Shown here: positions 1 through 5,637 of the stretch, piece after piece
Layout of the letters: each line of letters starts with the position of its first letter
Position numbering within the stretch: position 1 is the first letter of the stretch
DNA from: Candidatus Arcticimaribacter sp.
GTDB lineage: Bacteria; Bacteroidota; Bacteroidia; Flavobacteriales; Flavobacteriaceae
Length of the DNA: 5,637 bases
Reading direction: 5' to 3'
Assembly: GCA_011526335.1 (NCBI GenBank)
Contig: WTJB01000135.1
Coordinates: forward strand, 1 to 5,637
The notes under the pieces: model-generated
What the model saw: the letters and a program-made list of their open reading frames with translations, nothing else
Database searches by the model: none
Told to the model about the DNA's origin: nothing
Made by a program: the position numbers and the translations under genes

Positions 1-210
1 CAAATAACGGAAGGCTTGTCTTCGGTTATGGGTGGTGTCTTCTTTTGATTTAGTCACCAAAGGTTCTATAAACTGCTTTAAAGCTTTTGCTTTGGTTACT
101 GTCGTATTGATTCTCTTATGTTCAATCAATGAACAGGCCATGTTGGCTAACATTGATTTTCTATGGGCCGTTTTTCTACCCAAATGCATTACTTTTTTTC
201 CGTGTCTCAT
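1..210 (-). CDS. rplQ: 50S ribosomal protein L17, N-terminal part (cut by window edge)
   Basis: L17 is a large-subunit ribosomal protein that binds 23S rRNA. Only the first 70 codons are in the window, and the reading frame is open to position 1. The visible protein starts MRHGKK and continues with the family's conserved [12 protein letters not shown] stretch (about residues 10-21), then the basic segment [16 protein letters not shown] (about 31-46). The ATG at 210-208 is chosen because MRHGKK is the usual L17 N-terminus. It lies 23 nt downstream of the rpoA stop behind an A-rich leader (CTTTAAAAA) with no Shine-Dalgarno motif. Its position as the last gene after rpoA matches the usual end of the alpha operon. 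The C-terminal half is missing, so total length and any lineage-specific tail cannot be judged. Confidence 0.97.
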   Translation of the reverse strand, partial: MRHGKKVMHLGRKTAHRKSMLANMACSLIEHKRINTTVTKAKALKQFIEPLVTKSKEDTTHNRRQAFRYL

Positions 211-233
211 TTTTTAAAGTGTAAAAATGTCGG

Positions 234-1226
234 TTAGTCTTTATCTAATTTGTACTTGGCCAAGTTCATTCCAAAGGATAGTCCTTTTAAAACAACAAGC
301 TCTTCAAGTTCAGTAAGGGATTTCTTTCCAAAGTTTCTGAACTTCATCAGGTCATTTTTGTTGTAAGAAACAAGATCGCCAAGGGTATCTACTTCTGCGG
401 CTTTTAAACAGTTCAAAGCACGTACAGAAAGATCCATGTCAATCAATTTCGTCTTCAACAACTGACGCATGTGCAAGGACTCTTCATCATAGGTCTCTGT
501 CTGAGCGATTTCGTCCGCTTCAAGCGTAATACGCTCGTCAGAGAATAACATAAAGTGATGAATTAAGGTCTTTGCCGCTTCTGTTAAAGCATCTTTAGGA
601 TGAATAGAACCATCGGTGATGATTTCGAAAACCAATTTTTCATAATCTGTTTTCTGCTCTACACGATAGTTTTCAATGCTAAACTTTACATTCTTTACAG
701 GAGTGTAAATCGAGTCGATAGCGATTGTTCCTAGTTCTGCATCCAACTTCTTGTTTTCTTCTGCAGGTACATATCCTCTCCCCTTTTCGATAGAGATTTC
801 CATGTTTAACTGAACACTCTTGTCAAGGTTACAAATAACCAAGTCAGGATTCAATACTTGAAAACCAGAGATGAATTTTTGAAAATCAGCCGCTTTTAAT
901 TGCTCTTGACCTCCAATGGTGATGGTTACTTTTTCGTTTTCTAGATCATCAATCTGACGCTTAAAACGAACCTGCTTTAGGTTAAGAATAATTTCTGTAA
1001 CATCTTCTACAATCCCAGGAATGGTAGAGAATTCGTGCTCTATGTTTTCGATCTTTACTGAAGTGATTGCAAAACCTTCTAGAGAAGATAATAATACTCT
1101 TCTGAGTGCATTCCCAACCGTAAGTCCATAACCAGGTTCTAGTGGACGAAATTCAAATTTTCCTTCGAATTCCGAAGAGTCGATCATGATGACCTTGTCG
1201 GGTTTTTGAAAATTAAGTATAGCCAT
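234..1226 (-). CDS. rpoA: DNA-directed RNA polymerase subunit alpha
   Basis: The alpha subunit dimerises to nucleate RNA polymerase assembly, and its C-terminal domain contacts promoter UP elements and activators. The 330-residue length is normal for the family. The N-terminal domain (about 1-235) carries the signature [11 protein letters not shown] (38-48), the core of the dimer and beta-subunit interface, followed by an insert domain and the stretch around [11 protein letters not shown] (149-159). A short acidic linker (about 236-252) leads to the C-terminal domain (about 255-320). There the DNA-contact helices are intact: [10 protein letters not shown] (266-275) contains the equivalents of E. 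coli R265, N268 and K271, and NFGKKSLTE (298-306) the equivalents of G296, K298, S299 and E302. The start [12 protein letters not shown] is preferred over the internal Met14 because it keeps the conserved N-terminus. The gene is 21 nt after rpsD and 23 nt before rplQ, the usual alpha-operon position. There is no Shine-Dalgarno motif before the ATG. Confidence 0.99.
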   Translation of the reverse strand: MAILNFQKPDKVIMIDSSEFEGKFEFRPLEPGYGLTVGNALRRVLLSSLEGFAITSVKIENIEHEFSTIPGIVEDVTEIILNLKQVRFKRQIDDLENEKVTITIGGQEQLKAADFQKFISGFQVLNPDLVICNLDKSVQLNMEISIEKGRGYVPAEENKKLDAELGTIAIDSIYTPVKNVKFSIENYRVEQKTDYEKLVFEIITDGSIHPKDALTEAAKTLIHHFMLFSDERITLEADEIAQTETYDEESLHMRQLLKTKLIDMDLSVRALNCLKAAEVDTLGDLVSYNKNDLMKFRNFGKKSLTELEELVVLKGLSFGMNLAKYKLDKD

Positions 1227-1247
1227 AAATATAACTTCAGTGATTTC

Positions 1248-1853
1248 TTATTTAGAATACAATTCTACGATTAACTGCTCTTTGATGTTTTCAGGAATTT
1301 GCAAACGCTGAGGAACAGAAACAAAAGTACCTTCTAAGGTAGCACCATTCCAAGTTAGCCACTCGTATACAGAAGAGTTGCGTTCTAGAGAATGGGTAAT
1401 CGCCGTTAATGATTTGGATTTCTCACGAACTCCAATAACATCGCCTGGCTTGATGTGACAAGAGGGAATATTTAAAATATTTCCGTTTACTGTAATATGA
1501 CGGTGTGAAACCAACTGACGTGCTGCACTACGTGTAGGTGCAATCCCTAAACGATAAACAACATTGTCTAATCTAGATTCACATAGTTGTAAAAGCACCT
1601 CACCGGTAACTCCTTTTGCTCTAGAAGCACGGTCAAAGATGATTCTAAATTGCTTTTCTAAGATTCCGTAAGTGAATTTGGCTTTTTGCTTCTCCATTAA
1701 CTGGATAGCGTATTCCGATTTTTTTCCACGACGACGGTTGTTTCCGTGTTGCCCTGGAGGATAGTTACGTTTTTCAAACGATTTGTCTGCACCGAAAATG
1801 GGTTCTCCAAATTTTCGAGCGATTTTTGTTTTTGGACCAGTATATCTTGCCAT
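1248..1853 (-). CDS. rpsD: 30S ribosomal protein S4
   Basis: S4 is a primary 16S rRNA-binding protein that starts assembly of the 5' domain of the small subunit; in several bacteria it also represses translation of its own operon. The 201-residue product has the S4 N-terminal region with [19 protein letters not shown] (31-49), then the S4-type RNA-binding fold (about 92-155), which includes [13 protein letters not shown] (91-103), [14 protein letters not shown] (111-124) and the turn IKPGDVI (134-140). The N-terminal 90 residues contain no cysteine, so this is the zinc-free form of S4; the only cysteines are C91 and C132. The start MARYTGPK is the usual bacteroidete N-terminus. The gene is set off from rpsK by an unusually long 81-nt spacer that can form a hairpin, and its ATG follows an A/C-rich run (CCAAAACCAAAACA) without a Shine-Dalgarno motif. 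Confidence 0.98.
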   Translation of the reverse strand: MARYTGPKTKIARKFGEPIFGADKSFEKRNYPPGQHGNNRRRGKKSEYAIQLMEKQKAKFTYGILEKQFRIIFDRASRAKGVTGEVLLQLCESRLDNVVYRLGIAPTRSAARQLVSHRHITVNGNILNIPSCHIKPGDVIGVREKSKSLTAITHSLERNSSVYEWLTWNGATLEGTFVSVPQRLQIPENIKEQLIVELYSK

Positions 1854-1934
1854 TGTTTTGGTTTTGGGTCGGTGGGGTTATGAATTAAGGTCGATTCCTT
1901 CGATAACCGGTTTCCACCAACAGATTAAATTAAA
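1854..1934 (-). promoter_or_regulatory. rpsK-rpsD spacer with bulged hairpin; candidate rpsD leader
   Basis: This is the only long non-coding gap in the window (81 nt, against 2-23 nt elsewhere). Read on the minus strand, GUUGGUGG (1921-1914) can pair with CCACCGAC (1875-1868) over 8 bp, including one G-U pair. Stacked on it, GGUUAU (1908-1903) pairs perfectly with AUAACC (1881-1876). The two helices are contiguous on the 3' side and separated by a 5-nt bulge, AAACC, on the 5' side. The apical 21 nt can add a small AAGG/CCUU helix (1900-1897 with 1890-1887). The stem ends 14 nt before the rpsD ATG, within reach of an initiating ribosome, and the sequence between is A/C-rich and looks unpaired. 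No U-tract follows the stem, so it does not look like an intrinsic terminator. Control by S4 is inferred from position and from S4 autoregulation elsewhere. It could instead be an RNA-processing site or chance folding. Confidence 0.5.
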
Positions 1935-2318
1935 TTATACTCTTCTGCGTTTAGGAGGACGACAACCATTGTGTGGCAATGGAGTAACGTCAACGATTTC
2001 TGTTACTTCAATTCCGTTGTTGTGTAGGGTACGGATGGCAGATTCTCTACCATTACCTGGACCTTTCACAAAAACTTTTACTTGACGTAAACCGGCTTCT
2101 TGCGCTACTTTGGCACAATCTTCTGCTGCAGTTTGTGCAGCGTAAGGAGTGTTCTTTTTAGATCCTCTAAAGCCCATTTTCCCGGCAGAAGACCATGAGA
2201 TTACTTCTCCTTTTAGATTGGTGAGCGAGATAATAATGTTGTTAAAAGAAGCATTGATGTGCGCTTCTCCGATAGATTCAACAATTACTTTTCTTTTTTT
2301 GCTTGCTGTCTTAGCCAT
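1935..2318 (-). CDS. rpsK: 30S ribosomal protein S11
   Basis: S11 sits on the platform of the small subunit, where it helps shape the E-site and the mRNA exit region. The product is 127 residues, normal for the family. A lysine-rich start ([11 protein letters not shown]) is followed by the S11 core: [15 protein letters not shown] (20-34), then [17 protein letters not shown] (49-65), [13 protein letters not shown] (84-96), and the diagnostic C-terminus [18 protein letters not shown] (110-127). The ATG follows the rpsM stop by 9 nt, so the pair is probably co-translated. No Shine-Dalgarno motif precedes it (leader ATAATAGTTAGAT). The 81-nt gap after its stop separates the tightly packed upstream genes from rpsD, rpoA and rplQ. 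Confidence 0.99.
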   Translation of the reverse strand: MAKTASKKRKVIVESIGEAHINASFNNIIISLTNLKGEVISWSSAGKMGFRGSKKNTPYAAQTAAEDCAKVAQEAGLRQVKVFVKGPGNGRESAIRTLHNNGIEVTEIVDVTPLPHNGCRPPKRRRV

Positions 2319-2327
2319 ATCTAACTA

Positions 2328-2702
2328 TTATTTAGTTGCTTTCTTTTTGTTTGCAACTGTTTTACGTTTTCCTTTACGTGTACGAGAGTTGTTCTTAGTA
2401 CGCTGCCCTCTGAGTGGAAGCCCAGAACGGTGACGGATTCCTCTGTAACACCCGATATCCATTAAACGCTTGATGTTTAATTGGATTTCTGAACGCAATT
2501 CTCCTTCGATTTTAAAAGCACCTACGGCCTCACGAATTGCACCTGTTTCAGCATCTGTCCAATCAGATACTTTTTTATTTTCGTCTACGTTAGCTTCTGC
2601 TAAAATGGTCGCCGCACGGCTTCTTCCGATTCCGAAGATATACGTCAATGCAATGACACCTCTTTTTTGTTTGGGAATATCTACCCCTGAAATTCTTGCC
2701 AT
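2328..2702 (-). CDS. rpsM: 30S ribosomal protein S13
   Basis: S13 lies in the head of the small subunit, forms bridges to the large subunit and contacts P-site tRNA through its basic C-terminal tail. The 124-residue product starts [15 protein letters not shown]. It has the helix-two-turn-helix region beginning with [12 protein letters not shown] (19-30) and the family signature [18 protein letters not shown] (85-102), followed by a strongly basic tail, [17 protein letters not shown] (108-124). The ATG is only 3 nt after the rpmJ stop, which suggests translational coupling. A GGA-containing stretch just upstream belongs to the last rpmJ codons and need not be a ribosome-binding site. The order rpmJ-rpsM-rpsK-rpsD-rpoA-rplQ is the common bacterial arrangement. 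Confidence 0.99.
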   Translation of the reverse strand: MARISGVDIPKQKRGVIALTYIFGIGRSRAATILAEANVDENKKVSDWTDAETGAIREAVGAFKIEGELRSEIQLNIKRLMDIGCYRGIRHRSGLPLRGQRTKNNSRTRKGKRKTVANKKKATK

Positions 2703-2705
2703 AAT

Positions 2706-2822
2706 TTATCCTTGTCTTTGTTTAAATCTAGGATTCTTCTTGTTAATTACATAAAGCTTACCTTTTCTGCGAACAATCTTGCAGTCGGCGCTTCTTTTCT
2801 TTAATGATGCTCTTACTTTCAT
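2706..2822 (-). CDS. rpmJ: 50S ribosomal protein L36, zinc-ligand-free type
   Basis: L36 is a very small large-subunit protein that binds 23S rRNA. The frame encodes 38 residues, beginning [20 protein letters not shown] and ending NPRFKQRQG, which is unmistakably L36. The common zinc-binding form has ligands C11, C14, C27 and a His near 32. Here position 11 is Ser, C14 is kept, position 27 is Asn with one extra residue after it, and the His is replaced by Phe33, so a zinc site cannot form. This is the C-minus type of L36. The gene fits exactly between infA (10-nt gap) and rpsM (3-nt gap), its usual place. The ATG follows an A-rich leader (TTTAAACAACAAAAG) without a Shine-Dalgarno motif. Confidence 0.97.
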   Translation of the reverse strand: MKVRASLKKRSADCKIVRRKGKLYVINKKNPRFKQRQG

Positions 2823-2832
2823 CTTTTGTTGT

Positions 2833-3048
2833 TTAAAATCTATACGTAATCCTTGCTTTCGTAAGATCGTAAGGACTCATTTCTAATTTAACTTTATCTC
2901 CAGGCAACAACTTTATGTAGTGCAAACGCATTTTTCCTGAAATATGCGCCGTAACGACATGGCCGTTTTCTAGCTCTACTCGAAACATCGCATTAGATAA
3001 TGCTTCGATGATTGTACCTTCTTGTTCTATTGCTGCTTGCTTCGCCAT
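2833..3048 (-). CDS. infA: Translation initiation factor IF-1
   Basis: IF-1 binds the A site of the 30S subunit during initiation and supports IF-2 and IF-3. The 71-residue protein is the normal length and is essentially one OB-fold. Recognisable segments are the start [17 protein letters not shown], then [20 protein letters not shown] (19-38, the first strands), [15 protein letters not shown] (39-53) and the end [14 protein letters not shown] (58-71). The ATG is 2 nt after the secY stop (TAA-TC-ATG), so translation is probably coupled to secY. It is followed after 10 nt by rpmJ. In many other bacteria adk and/or map lie between secY and infA; here they do not. Confidence 0.99.
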   Translation of the reverse strand: MAKQAAIEQEGTIIEALSNAMFRVELENGHVVTAHISGKMRLHYIKLLPGDKVKLEMSPYDLTKARITYRF

Positions 3049-3050
3049 GA

Positions 3051-4400
3051 TTAAACGTTCGCTTTACGGTTAGTTCCTGTTTTCATCAAGCCGTCGTAAT
3101 GACGATTCAGCAAATAGGAGTTTACTTGTTGTATTGTATCAATAGCAACACCTACCATAATCAAAAGCGATGTACCTCCATAAAATAAGGCCCATCCTTG
3201 CTGCATCCCAATGAGCTTTACTACAATTGCAGGAAGCACGGCTAAACCTGCTAGGAATAAAGACCCTGGGAAAGTGATGTGTGACATCACATTGTCTAAA
3301 AATTCGCTTGTTTCGTTTCCAGGACGTACACCAGGTACAAATCCTCCACTGCGTTTAAGGTCGTCTGCCATTTTGTTGGTAGGCACCGTAATCGCGGTAT
3401 AGAAATACGTAAAGATAATGATGAGGGTAGCAAAGAGTACGTTGTACCATAAGCCGAAGATGTCAGAAAAAGTAGCTTGCATCCATTGGCCAAAATCGCT
3501 ATCGCCAAATAAACCTCCAACATAAGCCGGAGCAAACATAATGGCCTGTGCAAAAATGATGGGCATTACCCCAGAGGCATTTACTTTTAAGGGAATGTAT
3601 TGTCTAGATCCGAATACGTTACGCTCGTTCGCCCCGCCTTGGGTTCTTCTAGCATACTGTACAGGAATCTGACGTACCGCCATGACCAACAAAATCGATA
3701 GAATAATGGTCACGATCCATAGGATAAGCTCCAACAAGATCAACATGGGACCTCCATTGTTTTCAGATACACGAGAAACAAATTCTTGTGCAAAGGATAG
3801 TGGTAATGAAGCAACAATCCCCACCGTAATCAATAAAGATATACCGTTTCCAATTCCTTTATCGGTGATTTTTTCTCCCAACCACATTGCAAATATGGTT
3901 CCTGTAACCAAGATGATCACAGAAGATATCATAAACAAAGGACCTCTTCCCAATACAAATGCAGAATCGGGTACCCCTAAGGCACTAAGACCATAGAGAT
4001 AAGCAGGTGCTTGTACGATACATATAGCAATGGTTAACCAACGTGTAATTTGGTTTAATGTTTTACGTCCACTTTCCCCTTCTTTTTGAAGTTTTTGTAA
4101 ATAAGGAATAGCAATCCCCATTAGCTGAACAACAATAGAAGCAGAAATGTAGGGCATAATACCCAAAGCAAAAATGGATGCGTTGGCAAATGCTCCCCCT
4201 GTAAACATGTTGAGTACGCCTAACAAACCGCCTCCTCCTGTACGATCGCCCAATTGCGCTAATTGTAAGGAATCAATTCCTGGAAGCACGATTTGCGCTC
4301 CAAAACGGTATATTAAGAGAATCCATAAGGTAAGACCGATGCGGTTACGCAACTCCTCGATCTTATACATGTTTACTAAGGTTTCTAAAAAATTCTTCAT
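3051..4400 (-). CDS. secY: Protein translocase subunit SecY
   Basis: SecY is the channel subunit of the SecYEG translocon in the inner membrane. It passes unfolded proteins across, driven by SecA, and inserts membrane proteins. The 449-residue product has ten hydrophobic segments, roughly at 20-40, 75-98, 120-142, 155-175, 185-203, 219-243, 277-297, 315-338, 378-398 and 402-425. The Gly-rich stretch after the first segment (about 54-75, [17 protein letters not shown]) corresponds to the plug region. Conserved loops include [14 protein letters not shown] (108-121), [14 protein letters not shown] (176-189), the [11 protein letters not shown] motif (274-284), and the cytoplasmic [10 protein letters not shown] (352-361), whose Arg359 matches the SecA/ribosome-contact arginine of E. 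coli SecY. The start [18 protein letters not shown] is preferred over Met11 because it lies 5 nt after the rplO stop and keeps the N-terminal amphipathic helix. The length is slightly above that of E. coli SecY. Confidence 0.99.
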   Translation of the reverse strand: MKNFLETLVNMYKIEELRNRIGLTLWILLIYRFGAQIVLPGIDSLQLAQLGDRTGGGGLLGVLNMFTGGAFANASIFALGIMPYISASIVVQLMGIAIPYLQKLQKEGESGRKTLNQITRWLTIAICIVQAPAYLYGLSALGVPDSAFVLGRGPLFMISSVIILVTGTIFAMWLGEKITDKGIGNGISLLITVGIVASLPLSFAQEFVSRVSENNGGPMLILLELILWIVTIILSILLVMAVRQIPVQYARRTQGGANERNVFGSRQYIPLKVNASGVMPIIFAQAIMFAPAYVGGLFGDSDFGQWMQATFSDIFGLWYNVLFATLIIIFTYFYTAITVPTNKMADDLKRSGGFVPGVRPGNETSEFLDNVMSHITFPGSLFLAGLAVLPAIVVKLIGMQQGWALFYGGTSLLIMVGVAIDTIQQVNSYLLNRHYDGLMKTGTNRKANV

Positions 4401-4405
4401 GTGTA

Positions 4406-4858
4406 TTACAATTCAATGGCTTCACCACCGGCCGCTTCGATTGCAGCTTTGGCAGTTGCAGTAAATTTGTGCGCGCTAATTTTAACGGCAGCTTTCAATT
4501 CACCTCTTCCTAAAATCTTTACCAATTCGTGCTTACGTGCTAAACGTAGTGAAACGATGGTATCGTGCTCTAGGCTATCTTTAATTCTTTTATCGTCTAC
4601 CAAACCTTGGATGGTATCTAAATTGATCCCTTGGTAGTCTTTACGGTTAATGTTTTTAAATCCAAATTTAGGAACACGGCGTTGTAAAGGCATTTGACCT
4701 CCTTCAAAACCGATCTTTTTGGAATATCCAGAACGAGACTTAGCTCCTTTGTGACCACGTGCAGCGGTACCACCTTTTCCAGATCCTTGCCCACGCCCTA
4801 AGCGCTTTGAATTTTTATGTACTGACCCGTCTGCGGGTTGGATGTTACTTAAGTTCAT
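4406..4858 (-). CDS. rplO: 50S ribosomal protein L15
   Basis: L15 is a late-assembling large-subunit protein whose extended N-terminus threads into 23S rRNA. The 150-residue product is normal in length. The N-terminal extension has the signature RLGRGQGSGKGGTAARGHKG (19-38) followed by KSRSGYSKK (40-48), then GFEGGQMPLQRRVPKFGF (50-67), both highly characteristic. The globular C-terminal part (about 75-150) includes the segment VKILGRGEL (113-121) and ends with an Ala-rich helix and GGEAIEL. The ATG lies 13 nt after the rpmD stop, and the stop lies 5 nt before secY, the standard rpmD-rplO-secY order. The leader CGATACAAG has no Shine-Dalgarno motif. Confidence 0.99.
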   Translation of the reverse strand: MNLSNIQPADGSVHKNSKRLGRGQGSGKGGTAARGHKGAKSRSGYSKKIGFEGGQMPLQRRVPKFGFKNINRKDYQGINLDTIQGLVDDKRIKDSLEHDTIVSLRLARKHELVKILGRGELKAAVKISAHKFTATAKAAIEAAGGEAIEL

Positions 4859-4871
4859 CTTGTATCGCTAT

Positions 4872-5051
4872 TTATGCTTCTGTTACAGAAACTAAGTGTT
4901 GTACTTTTTTTATCATTCCCAGGATATTGGGCGTAGCTTCGTGCACTACTTCTTTGCCAATTCCTCTTAATCCAAGAGCTTCAAGGGTTCTTTTTTGATT
5001 TTGAATCCTTTTGATGCTACTTTTTACTTGTTTGATTTTAACTTTTGCCAT
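4872..5051 (-). CDS. rpmD: 50S ribosomal protein L30
   Basis: L30 is a small large-subunit ribosomal protein. The 59-residue product, MAKVKIKQVKSSIKR..., has the family pattern of a first beta strand with basic residues (2-10), then KRTLEALGLRGIGKEVVHEA (20-39), the L30 signature helix and turn, then TPNILGMIKKVQHLVSV (40-56), the last helix and strand. I chose the ATG at 5051-5049. The frame could also start at a TTG two codons upstream (5057-5055, giving M-I-M-A-K), but MAKVKIKQ is the usual L30 start. With the ATG the gene lies 10 nt after the rpsE stop and ends 13 nt before rplO. The leader contains no Shine-Dalgarno motif. Confidence 0.97.
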   Translation of the reverse strand: MAKVKIKQVKSSIKRIQNQKRTLEALGLRGIGKEVVHEATPNILGMIKKVQHLVSVTEA

Positions 5052-5061
5052 GATCAAAAGA

Positions 5062-5586
5062 TTAACCGTTAAATACTTTATCCAATGATATCCCGCGTTG
5101 ACGCGCTACCGTTTCGGCGCTACGCAATTGCAAAAGAGCATCAAAGGTTGCTTTTACTACGTTGTGTGGATTAGAAGATCCTTGCGACTTCGAAAGTACG
5201 TTGTGTACACCCACGGCTTCCAATACGGCTCTTACAGCACCCCCGGCGATTACCCCGGTACCCTCAGAGGCAGGCTTTAAGAATACACGTGCTCCGCCAT
5301 ACTTCCCTTTTTGCTCGTGAGGAAGTGTTCCTTTGTTGATAGGAATACGTACAAGGTTCTTTTTGGCATCTTCTACCGCTTTAGAAATGGCTTCGGCAAC
5401 TTCTTTAGATTTACCAAGTCCTTGTCCTACCACTCCGTTTTCGTCTCCTACAACTACGATAGCAGAAAAACCGAAAGCGCGTCCTCCTTTGGTTACCTTG
5501 GTAACACGTTGAACACCTACGAGTCTATCTTTTAGCTCTAACCCTCCGGGTTTAACCAATTCGACGTTTTTATAATTTTGATACAT
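5062..5586 (-). CDS. rpsE: 30S ribosomal protein S5
   Basis: S5 lies at the mRNA entry channel of the small subunit and takes part in decoding accuracy and mRNA unwinding. The 174-residue product has the N-terminal S5 RNA-binding domain (about 18-85) with [16 protein letters not shown] (27-42) and [20 protein letters not shown] (47-66). The C-terminal domain (about 95-165) contains [19 protein letters not shown] (109-127) and [20 protein letters not shown] (132-151), ending [11 protein letters not shown]. The start [20 protein letters not shown] gives the short N-terminal arm I recall from bacteroidete S5 proteins. The ATG lies 8 nt after the rplR stop. The G-rich GAAGGAGGA further upstream encodes the end of L18 and sits too far away (20 nt) to act as a normal ribosome-binding site. 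Confidence 0.99.
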   Translation of the reverse strand: MYQNYKNVELVKPGGLELKDRLVGVQRVTKVTKGGRAFGFSAIVVVGDENGVVGQGLGKSKEVAEAISKAVEDAKKNLVRIPINKGTLPHEQKGKYGGARVFLKPASEGTGVIAGGAVRAVLEAVGVHNVLSKSQGSSNPHNVVKATFDALLQLRSAETVARQRGISLDKVFNG

Positions 5587-5594
5587 AATCTAAT

Positions 5595-5637
5595 TTAAAA
5601 TTTAAGTCCTCCTTCACTCGCACCGTCGGCTAGCGAT
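5595..5637 (-). CDS. rplR: 50S ribosomal protein L18, C-terminal end (cut by window edge)
   Basis: Only the last 13 codons and the TAA stop are present (plus one base of the preceding codon). They read SLADGASEGGLKF, which matches the conserved L18 C-terminus (ADGAREGGLxF-type). L18 binds 5S rRNA and helps dock it onto the large subunit. The identification rests on this tail and on position: rplR directly precedes rpsE in the spc operon, here by 8 nt. The rest of the gene lies beyond the right edge of the window. Confidence 0.93.
   Translation of the reverse strand, partial: SLADGASEGGLKF

Noticed and set aside
1868..1921. The spacer hairpin as an intrinsic terminator between rpsK and rpsD
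   Set aside because: The stem is interrupted by a bulge and a large apical region, and it is followed by an A/C-rich run rather than a U-tract. Termination here would also cut off rpsD, rpoA and rplQ.
1783..2085. Plus-strand open frame of 100 codons opposite rpsD and rpsK
   Set aside because: It is antisense to two highly conserved ribosomal protein genes and to the hairpin spacer, shows no recognisable protein family, and is explained by the codon pattern of the genes opposite. The same applies to the other plus-strand frames at 2149-2433, 2470-2754, 3682-3996, 4174-4464, 4401-4637, 4759-4998 and 5311-5535.
3296..3553. Second minus-strand frame of 85 codons within secY
   Set aside because: It is a shifted frame inside the intact SecY coding sequence. 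SecY reads through without interruption, and the alternative product resembles no family I know.
5607..5615. GAAGGAGGA on the minus strand upstream of rpsE as a Shine-Dalgarno site
   Set aside because: It encodes the conserved Glu-Gly-Gly of the L18 C-terminus, and its end is 20 nt from the rpsE ATG, much farther than functional spacing. No other gene here has such a motif.
1..5637. An undescribed accessory or mobile system
   Set aside because: All coding space is accounted for by twelve conserved housekeeping genes in a standard order. There are no direct or inverted repeats framing a segment, no integrase or transposase, no repeat array, and no change in base composition that I can see.

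Overview
The window is a stretch of a bacterial core operon, the spc/alpha ribosomal protein cluster. It lies entirely on the minus strand, so transcription runs from the high coordinates to the low ones. In transcription order it carries the end of rplR (L18), then rpsE (S5), rpmD (L30), rplO (L15), secY, infA (IF-1), rpmJ (L36), rpsM (S13), rpsK (S11), rpsD (S4), rpoA (RNA polymerase alpha) and the first 70 codons of rplQ (L17). Nine of the products are ribosomal proteins, and the other three are the translocon core, an initiation factor and an RNA polymerase subunit.

The organism is most probably a member of the Bacteroidota, likely family Flavobacteriaceae. Four things point there: the protein sequences resemble flavobacterial versions from memory (for example RpoA beginning [12 protein letters not shown], and a zinc-ligand-free 38-residue L36); secY is followed directly by infA, with no adk or map between; the base composition is moderately AT-rich; and the start codons lack Shine-Dalgarno sequences, sitting instead behind A/T-rich leaders. 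No similarity search was possible, so the family assignment is inference.

Layout: the upstream part (rplR to rpsK, 5637 to 1935) is very tightly packed, with gaps of only 2 to 13 nt and no overlaps. An 81-nt gap then separates rpsK from rpsD, and gaps of 21 and 23 nt separate rpsD from rpoA and rpoA from rplQ. The 81-nt gap is the only sizeable non-coding stretch. It can fold into a bulged hairpin ending 14 nt before the rpsD start codon, and I consider it the one non-routine element here: a candidate leader for translational control, with S4 the natural candidate ligand. No gene-free stretch exceeds 300 bases, and I see no mobile element, CRISPR array, tRNA, rRNA or intrinsic terminator. Both ends of the operon lie outside the window.

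I found no undescribed multi-gene system. All long plus-strand reading frames are antisense shadows of the conserved genes.
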